Below are positions 8,509 to 17,109 of a DNA stretch of 47,151 nucleotides, piece by piece. The DNA lies in NCBI GenBank assembly GCA_947164995.1, contig CAMUYU010000007.1:1-47151 (forward strand). The letters are read 5' to 3'. Every line of letters starts with the position of its first letter. Position 1 is the first letter of the stretch. The notes beneath the pieces are model-generated. The model worked only from the letters and a program-made list of their open reading frames with translations. It made no database searches and was not told the DNA's origin. The position numbers and the translations under genes are program-made. The stretch is from an uncultured Clostridia bacterium (GTDB taxonomy: Bacteria; Bacillota; Clostridia; TANB77; UBA1234).

Positions 8509-10236
8509 ATGGAAAAAAGAAATTTTTTTGATGGTCTTTATGATGATTTTTTTGGAGTAGAAAATAGAAGACTAGAAAAACAAAATGAAAAGCTTCGTAA
8601 AGAACTTGGTATAGAAAAGATGAAGCCAGCTCCAGAAATTGTCGTTAAAAAAGACGAAAAATTTATAGATGAAAAAGAAGTAAAAGACGTTAAAGAAGAT
8701 AGAGATAAAAAGATGGAGGAGTGGTTTTCTAGAATAGACAACCTATATATAACCGACCAATCTAAAAATCTTCTTAAAAAAATAATTGAATATATGAGAA
8801 AGTATAATGAGCAAATTGAGAAAAATTATATTTCTTTCAATATGCAGATTATTTCTAATAACCAAGAAAACATAGAAACTATATTAGATGTTTTAGAACA
8901 AGCAATGATAATGTTTAATTATTGTCTTACAAAAGATTATTCAGAAGTTTCTATGTATAGAGTTAAGTCGGATGAAGCATTAGAAGAACTATATGAAGAT
9001 AGATATGGCTTAATATTTATCACAGACTTAAAAGGTTATGATATAAATGATTCAAGCTTTAAAGACAAGTTTGATCACACTTTTACAGAGCTTGTAAAGT
9101 CTTACGATAAAACAATGACAATTCTTGGAGCAAACAAAAAAGAAGAACTAGATAATTTCTTTGTAAATACTCCTAAACTTCGTTCAGATTATTTTGATTT
9201 CATTGTTGAAGGTATTAATCCTGATGTTCAAGATGTTTATAATGAAGTGCTAGAAATTGCCTCTAAGAGTGTTGAACTAACAGATGATATGAAAGTTAAG
9301 TTATTAGATTATATTGGCTTTACATATCCTAAAACAGAACTTAGTTTTCCAGAATATAGAAAATCTTTGTGTAAAGATATAGCTTTTAATAAAGAGATTC
9401 CAACTTATGAGAGAGAAAAGACATTAGATGAAATATTTGCTGAACTTAATGAATTAGTTGGTCTACAAAAAGTTAAGAAAGTATTAAATGAACTTGTAGA
9501 TTTAATGGATTTACAAAATAAAGCAAAAGATGATTTGAAGATTAAAAGCGTTAACTTGCACATGGTATTTTTAGGAAACCCAGGAACAGGTAAAACTACA
9601 GTTGCAAGGATAGTTGCAGAGATTTTATACAATTTAAAATATATTAAGCAAAATAAACTTATAGAAGTTTCTAGTAAAGACTTAGTTGGAGAGTACGTTG
9701 GTCAAACAGCACCTAAGACTATGTCTGTTATAGAAAAAGCTATGGGAGGCTTGCTATTTATTGATGAAGCGTATACACTAGCTTCGGGTTCTGGAAGTAG
9801 TAGTAATTCATATAATGAAGAAGCGATTGCAACTTTAATTCAAGCTATGGAAAATTATAGAGATAGATTAGTTGTAATTTTTGCTGGTTATACAAAAGAA
9901 ATGCAAGCATTTTTAAATTCAAATTCAGGTATTGTTTCAAGAATTGGATATACTTTAGAATTTGATGATTACACAACAGATGAATTAATTGAAATTTTCA
10001 ATGGAATGATGAAAAAATCAGGCTTTTCTGTTTCTAAAGAGGCTGTAGAAAAATTAAGAGAGGTAATTGAAGAGTATAGAGATACCGAAAACTTTGGTAA
10101 TGCACGTTTTGTTAGAAATGTTTATGAAAAAACTATTATTAAACATGCTTCAAATACTAAGAATAAAACTTCAAAGAAAGCACTTAAAACAATTTCTGCA
10201 GAAGATATTAGTACAGATGAGTTAATAAAGATGTAG
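8509..10236 (+). CDS. AAA+ ATPase, CbbX/SpoVK-like, with long N-terminal region
   Basis: The start is placed at ATG 8509, after GAAAGGA, because an in-frame upstream ATG at 8422 would overlap telA and the hairpin. The 575-residue protein has an N-terminal half with no recognised domain, then an AAA+ module of the CbbX/SpoVK type: Walker A GNPGTGKTT (356-364), Walker B LLFIDEA (about 414-420) and an ARFVRN arginine-finger region near the end. CbbX-like ATPases remodel protein complexes. Here it closes the VWA/XpaC/TelA operon and probably acts on one of those partners. lgt follows eight bases later. Confidence 0.85.
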   Translation: MEKRNFFDGLYDDFFGVENRRLEKQNEKLRKELGIEKMKPAPEIVVKKDEKFIDEKEVKDVKEDRDKKMEEWFSRIDNLYITDQSKNLLKKIIEYMRKYNEQIEKNYISFNMQIISNNQENIETILDVLEQAMIMFNYCLTKDYSEVSMYRVKSDEALEELYEDRYGLIFITDLKGYDINDSSFKDKFDHTFTELVKSYDKTMTILGANKKEELDNFFVNTPKLRSDYFDFIVEGINPDVQDVYNEVLEIASKSVELTDDMKVKLLDYIGFTYPKTELSFPEYRKSLCKDIAFNKEIPTYEREKTLDEIFAELNELVGLQKVKKVLNELVDLMDLQNKAKDDLKIKSVNLHMVFLGNPGTGKTTVARIVAEILYNLKYIKQNKLIEVSSKDLVGEYVGQTAPKTMSVIEKAMGGLLFIDEAYTLASGSGSSSNSYNEEAIATLIQAMENYRDRLVVIFAGYTKEMQAFLNSNSGIVSRIGYTLEFDDYTTDELIEIFNGMMKKSGFSVSKEAVEKLREVIEEYRDTENFGNARFVRNVYEKTIIKHASNTKNKTSKKALKTISAEDISTDELIKM

Positions 10237-10243
10237 GAGTAAT

Positions 10244-11084
10244 ATGAACAAAGTCACTTTTCCAAATTTAAATTTAGAATTTAATATAAATCCAGTTGCA
10301 TTCACAATATTTCGGAAAAGAAGTTTATTGGTATGGATTAATTATTCTAAGTGGAATTATTTTAGCTCACGTTCTTGCTTATAGAAAAATCAAAAAGATG
10401 TCAGATGTAGATAGGCTTTCAAGCAAGATTAGTTGGGATTTAATAACAGATTTAGTAATCTTTATGATACCGCTTGGAATAGTGGGTGCAAGACTTTATT
10501 ATTGCATTTTTAATTGGGACTATTATGGTACTCATTTGGGTGAAATAATAAAAATATGGAATGGAGGACTTGCAATATATGGTGGAATAATTGGTGGAGC
10601 AATTACTGCATTTATATTTTGCAAAGTTAAAAAAGTACAGTTTTTAGATATAGCAGATTTTTGTATTCCGTATGTTGCAATGTGCCAATCAATTGGAAGA
10701 TGGGGAAATTTTGTAAATTGTGAAGCATATGGTAGTAAGACCGAATCATTTTTTAAGATGAGTGTACCAGGTGAAATTGGTTATTATCATCCAACGTTTT
10801 TATATGAATCTGTTTGTACATTTTTAATATTTCTTATACTATCTAAAGTGTATAAAAATAAAAAATTCGTGGGACAAGTGTTTTACTTATATTTAGTTTT
10901 ATATGGTATTGCAAGATTCTTTATAGAAGGATTAAGAACAGATTCTTTATATATAGAAGGTACCAACATTAGAGTTTCACAAGCTTTGTCAGCTGTATTA
11001 TTTTTTGTTGGATTAATCTTGTACATATACAAGCGTGCCAATATAAAAGCAAAAATAATTAAACTAATGAGAAAAACTAATTGA
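10244..11084 (+). CDS. lgt: Prolipoprotein diacylglyceryl transferase, read through a CGGA +1 shift
   Basis: Lgt transfers diacylglycerol from phosphatidylglycerol to the lipobox cysteine of prolipoproteins in the membrane. RBS GGAG precedes ATG 10244, whose frame gives the normal Lgt N-terminus with the INPVAF motif. At 10313 it meets CGG-A; after a +1 shift the family sequence continues as F-G-KEVYWYG. The joined protein has 279 residues and integral length. The Lgt signature appears as GRWGNFVNCEAYG (about 144-156), with several membrane helices around it. The standard reading starts inside the first helix and loses the conserved N-terminus. Confidence 0.9.
10313..10316 (+). other. CGGA +1 recoding site 4 (lgt)
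   Basis: Context ATA TTT CGG A AAA GAA, codon 24. Family alignment expects F-G before the xxxxWYG segment. The +1 reading supplies exactly that glycine (GGA). Zero frame stops about 23 codons later. Confidence 0.85.
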
Positions 11085-11108
11085 TTTTTTTAAAAAAGTA
11101 TGTATAAT
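11081..11108 (+). promoter_or_regulatory. Promoter of the S-box metK transcript
   Basis: TTGATT (11081-11086) and TATAAT (11103-11108) have a 16-base spacer. The -35 overlaps the end of lgt, and the S-box begins about 20 bases downstream. Confidence 0.75.
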
Positions 11109-11128
11109 AAAATTACAATATTAATATT

Positions 11129-11234
11129 GATTATCAAGAGCGGACGAGAGAATCGGCTTTATGACTCCGCAGCAACCTATTAAGTTAGGTGCTAATACCG
11201 ACAAAGTACAAAAAGTGCTTTGGCTGATGATGTT
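11129..11234 (+). ncRNA. SAM-I riboswitch (S-box) upstream of metK
   Basis: The leader shows S-box landmarks in order: TTATCAAGAG at the 5' side of P1, GCGGA...TCCGCAGCAACC, an internal TTAAGTTAGGTGCTAATACC arm and GCTGATGA closing P1. It lies directly between the promoter and a terminator hairpin ahead of metK. S-adenosylmethionine binding should stabilise the terminator and switch metK off. Confidence 0.93.
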
Positions 11235-11250
11235 TTGAAAAGATTATTGC

Positions 11251-11278
11251 CTCTGCACGTTTGTGCAGAGTTTTTTTT
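11251..11278 (+). terminator. S-box expression-platform terminator
   Basis: CTCTGCAC (11251-11258) pairs with GTGCAGAG (11263-11270), followed by eight T, 25 bases before the metK start. Confidence 0.9.
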
Positions 11279-11303
11279 ATGTTTAAGAAAGGAATGATTC
11301 TAT

Positions 11304-12452
11304 ATGAAAAGATTTTTTACTTCAGAAAGTGTAACAGAAGGACATCCAGATAAACTATGTGATTTAATATCAGATAGTTTGTTAGATGCTTATATTGAAA
11401 AAGATAAAAACTCTAGAGTTGCAATAGAAACTATTGCTAGTAAGAATAAAATTTTTGTAACAGGAGAAGTAACATCAAAAGCCAATTTGACAGATCAACA
11501 AATAGAAAAGATTGTTAGAAAAACAGTTCAAGATATAGGTTATTTTGGTGAGCAAGACATAGATTATGAAACTTGTGAAATAGAAATAAGAATAGTTAGT
11601 CAGTCATCAGATATTGCTCTTGGAGTAGATAAATCTTTGGAAGAAAAAGAAGAAGGTAATATTGTATCTGAAGGAGCAGGAGACCAAGGGTTGATGTTTG
11701 GCTATGCATGTAGTGAAACACCAAACTATATGCCATTTGCAATTTACTATGCGCATAAACTTGCAAAAAGACTTTCTGAGGCTAGAAAAAATAAAGAGAT
11801 AAAAGATATAGGTCCAGATGGAAAAACTCAAGTTACAGTCGAATATGACGATGATAGAGTTATTAGAATTGATACAATAGTTATTTCTACTCAGCATACT
11901 GATTCAAAAAATATTGATGCTTTAAGAAAAGAAATAAAAGAACAAGTAATAGACAAAGTTGTTCCAAAAGAATTTTTAGATGAAAAGACAAAGTATTATA
12001 TTAATCCTACTGGAAGATTTGTTATTGCAGGACCTTTGGGAGATAGTGGACTCACAGGAAGAAAGATAATTGTTGATACTTATGGAGGATATGCAAGACA
12101 TGGTGGCGGCGCTTTTTCTGGAAAGGACCCAACTAAAGTTGATAGAAGCGGTGCATATATGGCAAGACATATTGCTAAAAATATTGTTGCAAATGGTTAT
12201 GCTAAAAAATGCGAAATACAAATTTCTTATGCAATAGGTGTTGCAAAACCAATTTCCATTCTAGTAGATACATATGGAACTAATACAATTCCAGAAGATG
12301 AAATTGTTGATAAAATTTTGAATAAATTTGATTTAACACCAAGAGGAATTATTGATTATTTAGATTTACAAAGACCAATTTATACAAAAACTACAAATTA
12401 TGGTCACTTTGGAAAGGAAGAGCTTTCTTGGGAGAAAAGGATTGAGTTGTAA
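11304..12452 (+). CDS. metK: S-adenosylmethionine synthetase
   Basis: MetK makes S-adenosylmethionine from methionine and ATP. The 382-residue length is normal and the signature motifs are intact: [11 protein letters not shown] at the N-terminus (ATP/methionine site), [12 protein letters not shown] (about 125-136) and the glycine-rich [16 protein letters not shown] (about 268-283). RBS AAGAAAGGA precedes the start. The upstream S-box supplies feedback control by the product. Confidence 0.98.
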   Translation: MKRFFTSESVTEGHPDKLCDLISDSLLDAYIEKDKNSRVAIETIASKNKIFVTGEVTSKANLTDQQIEKIVRKTVQDIGYFGEQDIDYETCEIEIRIVSQSSDIALGVDKSLEEKEEGNIVSEGAGDQGLMFGYACSETPNYMPFAIYYAHKLAKRLSEARKNKEIKDIGPDGKTQVTVEYDDDRVIRIDTIVISTQHTDSKNIDALRKEIKEQVIDKVVPKEFLDEKTKYYINPTGRFVIAGPLGDSGLTGRKIIVDTYGGYARHGGGAFSGKDPTKVDRSGAYMARHIAKNIVANGYAKKCEIQISYAIGVAKPISILVDTYGTNTIPEDEIVDKILNKFDLTPRGIIDYLDLQRPIYTKTTNYGHFGKEELSWEKRIEL

Positions 12453-12475
12453 TTTTAAAATAAAAAATAGGGTAC

Positions 12476-12525
12476 TTGACATTATTTTTTTAATGGAGTA
12501 CAATCAAATTGAACTAGTTCAATTT
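12476..12525 (+). promoter_or_regulatory. Promoter and palindromic operator of the XRE/ImmA pair
   Basis: TTGACA (12476-12481) and TACAAT (12499-12504) with a 17-base spacer are followed directly by a perfect 20-base palindrome at 12506-12525, with half-site AAATTGAACT. A dyad at the +1 region just before an XRE-family gene is most simply its autorepression site. Confidence 0.85.
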
Positions 12526-12539
12526 GAAGGAGAATTATT

Positions 12540-12905
12540 ATGGAGAATAATATATTTAAAGTTAGAATCAAAAAATTAAGAACTAATAACAATTTAAGTA
12601 TGGAAGCTTTGGCCAATGCCTTAGGTACAGGAAAAAGCACAATTAGTATGTGGGAAAATAACGGCGTAATTCCGAGGGATGAAATGTTAATTAAGCTTTC
12701 CAATTTTTTTGATGTTTCAATTGATTATTTACTTGGTAATGAGGATAAGGAAGGAAAAAAACCTGATTCAAAAAAACTACAATATATACAAAGAAATTTG
12801 GAAAAAATGGATGAAGAAAGACTTCAAAAAGCAGAAAATATACTAAAGGCTGTATTTAATGATATTTTTGAGGATGATGAGGATGAAGATGATACAAGAT
12901 TTTAA
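12540..12905 (+). CDS. XRE-family helix-turn-helix repressor
   Basis: The 121-residue protein has an N-terminal HTH_3 domain (about 6-60; KLRTNNNLSMEALANALG then GKSTISMWENNGVIP and FDVSIDYLLGN) and an acidic C-terminal tail. It starts 14 bases after a perfect palindrome that is probably its operator. The downstream ImmA/IrrE gene overlaps its end, a pairing known from integrative elements in which the peptidase cleaves the repressor to induce the element. Confidence 0.9.
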   Translation: MENNIFKVRIKKLRTNNNLSMEALANALGTGKSTISMWENNGVIPRDEMLIKLSNFFDVSIDYLLGNEDKEGKKPDSKKLQYIQRNLEKMDEERLQKAENILKAVFNDIFEDDEDEDDTRF

Positions 12906-13572
12906 ACCTGATTTTTTAAAAGTATACATTAAGGCTAACGAATTATTAGTATCTTCAAATATTATTAATGAATTCCCTTTTAGTGTAACCCAATTTGTTA
13001 AAACCCAATCGAGTATTCCATGTAGAAAATTTAGTAAAGCTAAAGAGTATGGTGTAGACATCGAAGCGTTTGGAAGTGAATCTGCTGTAACAATAAAAGA
13101 TGAAGGCAATAAAACAATTATTTTTTATAATCATGACCAGTTGCCACAAAGAGTAAAATTTTCAATATTGCATGAGTTTGGTCATATATATTTGGGACAT
13201 AATTTTAATGAAAAAGATTTAATTGTTTATAACAATAATGAGGTTGAAACTAACTGTTTTTCAGCACAGTTATTAATGCCAGAACAGGTTTTAAAAGAGT
13301 TGAAATTAAGAGGCATTACAATAGATGAAGAATTTTTAATGCAAACTTTTGGTGTATCGAAACTTGCTGCTGAAAAACGAATGGAGAATCTTTTTAAAAA
13401 TTCTAGTAATAGAACTCCGGAGGAAAAAATGTATGATGATATTATACTTGCAAAGTTTATGCCGTGGATAAATTCAATTGTTCCTCCTAGATTTGACAAT
13501 CTTTTTGAAGATGAGGAAGAACGTCAAAGAGAAAGAGAACAATGGAAATATAAAAATATTAATAGGAGGTGA
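12889..13572 (+). CDS. ImmA/IrrE-family metallopeptidase
   Basis: The zinc motif HEFGHIYLGH (HExxH, about residues 97-106 from this start) and a downstream glutamate in NEVETNCFSAQLLMP define the ImmA/IrrE family. ATG 12889 is chosen because it gives a short translational overlap with the XRE gene and follows a GAGGATG site. An upstream in-frame start at 12859 would overlap far more. The probable role is cleavage of the adjacent repressor under stress. Whether an inducible element is still present is unclear, since no integrase is in the window. Confidence 0.9.
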   Translation: MIQDFKPDFLKVYIKANELLVSSNIINEFPFSVTQFVKTQSSIPCRKFSKAKEYGVDIEAFGSESAVTIKDEGNKTIIFYNHDQLPQRVKFSILHEFGHIYLGHNFNEKDLIVYNNNEVETNCFSAQLLMPEQVLKELKLRGITIDEEFLMQTFGVSKLAAEKRMENLFKNSSNRTPEEKMYDDIILAKFMPWINSIVPPRFDNLFEDEEERQREREQWKYKNINRR

Positions 13573-13580
13573 TATTAATA

Positions 13581-13616
13581 TTGATAATGAAAGAAATATG
13601 CAAAAAAACACATTGA
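13581..13616 (+). CDS. Possible 11-residue leader peptide
   Basis: AGGAGGTGAT (13565-13574) is followed at six bases by TTG 13581 and then ATG 13587. The frame ends at TGA 13614-13616, inside the 5' arm of a strong hairpin. The layout looks like a translated leader, but there is no other support for its expression. Confidence 0.25.
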   Translation: MIMKEICKKTH

Positions 13617-13703
13617 AGCTATTGGTAGTGGCTTCAATGTGACAAAAAGCTGAAAGATGTTAAAATCCTTCATCCAAAATGTAATGGAATTTTAACACCT
13701 TTC
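13609..13703 (+). other. Two consecutive RNA hairpins ahead of the DUF4417 gene
   Basis: Hairpin one is CACATTGAAGC (13609-13619) with GCTTCAATGTG (13631-13641), a perfect 11-base stem. Hairpin two pairs 13652-13668 with 13686-13703 with a central TTAAAAT/ATTTTAA core and one or two mismatches. Neither has a following T-run. They fill most of the 230-base gap between the ImmA gene and 13810 and may be regulatory. Confidence 0.5.
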
Positions 13704-13809
13704 AAAGAAGAATTCAAGGCTTATTTAATTTACTTAATCTTTTTGTAAAGAAATAGTAATGCTATTAAAGTTTTCCTTAAGCAAATAAATAAGCAGAAAG
13801 GTGGCTAAT

Positions 13810-14463
13810 ATGGCCAATGTTAATAGCATCCGAAAAGGGTGCAAAGATGTTTTTAATGCTAGTCTTTTAAGTAATGCCAATTATGTTGGTGCTTTAGAGT
13901 TTCCTATCATTAAAACAAGTTCAATAGAAATACCAAAGAAACTTATAAGATTTTCAAAAATCTTTAAAACAGATGATTTTGATCAATATGTTCATTTTTA
14001 TGAAGATGATGTAAATTTTGAACGTATTTGGAGAAATCCACAAAAGTATCTAGATAAATTAAAAGAATTTAAGGGAGTAATATCACCAGATTTTAGTTTA
14101 TATCGAGATATGCCATTAATTATGCAATTATGGAATATTTTTCGTAGTAGAACTATTGCGAATTGGTTAATAGAAAATGGAGTTAAAGTTATTCCTAATA
14201 TTAGATTCGGTGATTCAAGAACTATTAATGCTGCTTGTGAAGGCATAGATTCTGATTCAATTATTGCTATAGGTTCACATGGTTGTTTAAAATCATCTAT
14301 AGATAAAAACATATTTGCTGATGGACTAGATATAGTAATAAAAAAATTATCTCCAAAAGTAATTATCCTTTATGGTTCAAAACCTAGTTATATTTTTCAA
14401 AAATATGATGAAAGAATTAAAATCATTCAATATCAAGATGATTTTTATAGTAAAGGAAGGTGA
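13810..14463 (+). CDS. DUF4417-family protein
   Basis: The start ATG 13810 is preferred over GTG 13801, which lies in the RBS (AAAGGTGG). The 217-residue protein has the DUF4417 pattern: a surface-exposed SPDFSLYRDMPLIMQ segment, IANWLIENGVKVIPNIRFGD and IAIGSHGCLK, with a late VIILYGSKP strand. Members are common beside phage and integrative-element genes, and the function is unknown. It overlaps the next gene by four bases, so the two are translationally coupled. Confidence 0.75.
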   Translation: MANVNSIRKGCKDVFNASLLSNANYVGALEFPIIKTSSIEIPKKLIRFSKIFKTDDFDQYVHFYEDDVNFERIWRNPQKYLDKLKEFKGVISPDFSLYRDMPLIMQLWNIFRSRTIANWLIENGVKVIPNIRFGDSRTINAACEGIDSDSIIAIGSHGCLKSSIDKNIFADGLDIVIKKLSPKVIILYGSKPSYIFQKYDERIKIIQYQDDFYSKGR

Positions 14464-14468
14464 TTACT

Positions 14469-14849
14469 ATGGGAACAGGATTTCATGGTGGATTTGGTAA
14501 CACTTTGGGAAAAAAACAGTTTTCTATCAAAAGAAAAATCGAAAATAAGTTACCAAAGGATAAATCTCAATTGAATCATATTTTTAGAGATTCACCAGGT
14601 CATTTGGAAAACACTTCACATAATCGTAAACTACTTACAAATTTAGCTAATGATTCAAATTATTTCAAAGGCAAAGACAAATATGGCAATAGTTGGAATA
14701 TTAAATTAGATAAAAATGGAAAACAACTATGGGTTCAATATCAAAATGGAACAATAAGTAATGGTGGTAGAAATGATGTCCCACGTTCTTGGGACGAAAG
14801 TACTGGATTAAAGAAAAATCCATTTAAGAAAGGAGAAAACAAACAATGA
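14469..14849 (+). CDS. Small polymorphic-toxin-like protein
   Basis: An in-frame ATG at 14460 overlaps the previous gene. ATG 14469, after AAGGAAGGTGA, is the better placed start. The roughly 126-residue product begins with a GTGFHGGFGNT glycine-rich leader, then LNHIFRDSPGHL, NRKLLTNLAND, DKYGNSWNIK and KQLWVQYQNG-x-I-x-NGG. This sequence type resembles C-terminal toxin modules of polymorphic-toxin and Rhs-like proteins in Firmicutes. The following gene starts before its stop, the usual toxin-immunity arrangement. No catalytic activity can be assigned. Confidence 0.55.
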   Translation: MGTGFHGGFGNTLGKKQFSIKRKIENKLPKDKSQLNHIFRDSPGHLENTSHNRKLLTNLANDSNYFKGKDKYGNSWNIKLDKNGKQLWVQYQNGTISNGGRNDVPRSWDESTGLKKNPFKKGENKQ

Positions 14850-15160
14850 ATTGTTTTGATTTATTCAAATTGTTATTCTATGCTTTAGATGACCAATATG
14901 ATAAAAAACCTAACGAAGAATTAGGAAACTTTTTGAGCAGTATGAATCCATTCTTATTTGAAGGAGAAGGTTCTGCTGCAATAGATGTTTATGAAAACTT
15001 CAAAAAAATGTTCTATCAAAAATTTGAAAGGATTGCTTCTGAAAAAGAAGGATACGATTTTGCAAAAAGTTATATTAAAAGTTTGAACATAAAATGTGTT
15101 GAAGATGCATTTGACAATGTTTCATTTGATGCTTGGAATGACGCAATAGATAGCAAGTAG
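14846..15160 (+). CDS. Small acidic protein, possible immunity partner
   Basis: This 104-residue acidic protein, with no recognised motif, overlaps the stop of the toxin-like gene by four bases (RBS AAGAAAGGAG inside that gene) and is the last gene before a strong terminator. Size, acidity and coupling fit an immunity protein, which is inference from context only. Confidence 0.5.
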   Translation: MNCFDLFKLLFYALDDQYDKKPNEELGNFLSSMNPFLFEGEGSAAIDVYENFKKMFYQKFERIASEKEGYDFAKSYIKSLNIKCVEDAFDNVSFDAWNDAIDSK

Positions 15161-15164
15161 AATG

Positions 15165-15208
15165 AAAAAGAGTATTCAAACAATAATACATGTATGAATA
15201 CTCTTTTT
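15165..15208 (+). terminator. Terminator after the toxin-like module
   Basis: AAAAAGAGTATTCA (15165-15178) pairs with TGAATACTCTTTTT (15194 on), with the T-run included in the 3' arm. Confidence 0.85.
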
Positions 15209-15254
15209 TATACTATTAATTAATATGATTTAAATCTAGAAATTGCAAATGTGA

Positions 15255-15283
15255 TTGAATATTAGCTTTTTTTATAGTAAAAT
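15255..15283 (+). promoter_or_regulatory. ruvB promoter
   Basis: TTGAAT (15255-15260) and TAAAAT (15278-15283) are separated by 17 bases, about 38 bases upstream of ruvB. Confidence 0.6.
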
Positions 15284-15320
15284 CACCTTGGCATAAAGAT
15301 CTTAAAAAGCGAGGAGTAAA

Positions 15321-16352
15321 ATGGACGAGCAAGAAGAAAGAATTATTTGTCCTGGTTTTTCTAACGAAGATACAGAAATTGAAAATAGCTTAAGACCAAA
15401 AAAATTAGAAGATTATGTTGGACAAGATAAGATAAAAGAAAATTTAAAAATTTATATAGAAGCTGCTAAACAAAGAGAAGAGCCTTTAGACCATACTTTA
15501 CTTTATGGCCCTCCTGGTTTAGGAAAAACTACTTTATCAGCTATCATAGCTAACGAGATGAATGCAAATATTAGAATTACTTCAGGACCAGCTATTGAAA
15601 AGCAAGGAGATTTAGCAGCGCTACTTACTAACTTAAATCCAGGTGATGTTTTATTTATTGATGAAATTCACCGCTTAAATAGAAGTGTAGAAGAAATCTT
15701 ATATCCTGCAATGGAAGATTTTTCATTAGACATTATTATTGGAAAAGGTCCTAGTGCAAGGTCAATAAGATTAGATTTGCCAAAGTTTACTCTAATTGGT
15801 GCAACTACTAAAGCAGGAAGCTTAAGCTCTCCTTTAAGAGATAGATTTGGAATTGTTAATAGATTAGAAATGTATTCTACAGAACAACTAAAACAAATCG
15901 TAAAACGTTCAGCTTCAATTTTAAATATTGAAATCACGGAAAAAGGTGCAGAAGAAATTGCATCTCGTAGCCGTGGTACACCTAGAATTGCAAATAGATT
16001 GTTAAAAAGAGTAAGAGATTTTGCACAAATTAAAAATGATGGTGTTATTACTGATGAAATTGCAGACTTAGCACTAAATAGTTTAGAAGTTGACGAACTA
16101 GGCTTAGACAATAATGACATTAGATACTTAGAAACTATTATTAAAAAGTTTGCAGGAGGCCCAGTAGGCTTAGATACGATTGCTTCTATAATTGGAGAAG
16201 ATGTTGATACAGTTGAAGATGTTATAGAACCATATTTAATGCAAATTGGATTTATTAATCGTACACCTCGCGGAAGATCTGCAACAATAGCAGCTTATGA
16301 ACATTTAAAAATTCCAATTTCTAAGGAAAGTAAGCAAGAGACTATATTCTAA
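15321..16352 (+). CDS. ruvB: Holliday junction branch-migration helicase RuvB
   Basis: RuvB is the hexameric AAA+ motor that moves Holliday junctions with RuvA. The 343-residue length is normal. [11 protein letters not shown] leads into Walker [10 protein letters not shown] (63-71), Walker B FIDEIHRL (about 113), sensor GATTKAG and the C-terminal winged helix ending [20 protein letters not shown] precedes ATG 15321. ruvA is not in front of it. queH follows 15 bases later, probably in the same transcript. Confidence 0.98.
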   Translation: MDEQEERIICPGFSNEDTEIENSLRPKKLEDYVGQDKIKENLKIYIEAAKQREEPLDHTLLYGPPGLGKTTLSAIIANEMNANIRITSGPAIEKQGDLAALLTNLNPGDVLFIDEIHRLNRSVEEILYPAMEDFSLDIIIGKGPSARSIRLDLPKFTLIGATTKAGSLSSPLRDRFGIVNRLEMYSTEQLKQIVKRSASILNIEITEKGAEEIASRSRGTPRIANRLLKRVRDFAQIKNDGVITDEIADLALNSLEVDELGLDNNDIRYLETIIKKFAGGPVGLDTIASIIGEDVDTVEDVIEPYLMQIGFINRTPRGRSATIAAYEHLKIPISKESKQETIF

Positions 16353-16367
16353 AAAAGGTGAAAGAAA

Positions 16368-16988
16368 ATGAAACTACTAATGCACACATGCTGTGCACCT
16401 TGTTCAACTTATGTAATAAAAAAATTAAGGCAAGAAGGTTATGAAGATATTACAAGTTATTGGTTTAATCCCAATATTCAACCATACGATGAATATAAAC
16501 ACAGATTAGAAACCTTAAAAGAGTACACCACTATGGTCAATGTTTCACTTGTTATTGATGATTACTACAATCTTAAAGAATTTTTGAAAGATGTTTCAAA
16601 TTTTGATGGAATAAGGTGCGAGTATTGTTACAGAAGAAGACTAGAAAAAGCAGTTATATATGCCAAAGAAAATGGATATGATTGTTTTACAACAACACTT
16701 CTAGTTAGCCCTTATCAAAAGCATGATTTACTAAAAAAAGTATGTGAAGAATTATCAAAAGAGTATGAAATAGAATTTATATACTACGACTTTAGAGAAG
16801 GCTATTATGAAGGCCAACAAATGGCAAAAGATGCTGGCTTATATAGACAAAAATATTGTGGTTGCATTTTTAGTAGAGATGAAGCAGAAATGCAAAGAGA
16901 TGAATATAAAAAGCAAGAAGAGGAAAGACACAAGAAGAATAGAGAAGAGCAAATTGCAAATAAAGAAAAGAAGTACCGAAAAGAATGA
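16368..16988 (+). CDS. queH: Epoxyqueuosine reductase QueH
   Basis: QueH reduces epoxyqueuosine to queuosine in tRNA and replaces QueG in many anaerobes. The family's cysteine set is visible: HTCCAPC (Cys8, Cys9, Cys12), RCEYCYRRR (about 84-92) and KYCGCIF (about 160-166), which bind an Fe-S cluster and metal. The 206-residue length includes a lysine-rich tail that runs into the terminator stem. It sits just behind ruvB. Confidence 0.92.
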   Translation: MKLLMHTCCAPCSTYVIKKLRQEGYEDITSYWFNPNIQPYDEYKHRLETLKEYTTMVNVSLVIDDYYNLKEFLKDVSNFDGIRCEYCYRRRLEKAVIYAKENGYDCFTTTLLVSPYQKHDLLKKVCEELSKEYEIEFIYYDFREGYYEGQQMAKDAGLYRQKYCGCIFSRDEAEMQRDEYKKQEEERHKKNREEQIANKEKKYRKE

Positions 16989-17003
16989 TTTCGGTACTTT
17001 TTT
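16971..17003 (+). terminator. Terminator overlapping the queH stop
   Basis: AAGTACCGAAA (16971-16981) pairs with TTTCGGTACTT (16989-16999), followed by T. The stop codon of queH lies in the loop. Confidence 0.85.
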
Positions 17004-17109
17004 AATAATAATATTACAATATTGTTACAATTTAAATAAAAGAAATTAAATATGGTAAAATTAAACAGAGTATGACTATTTTTGAGAACAAAAGAAGAGG
17101 TGTAAAAAA

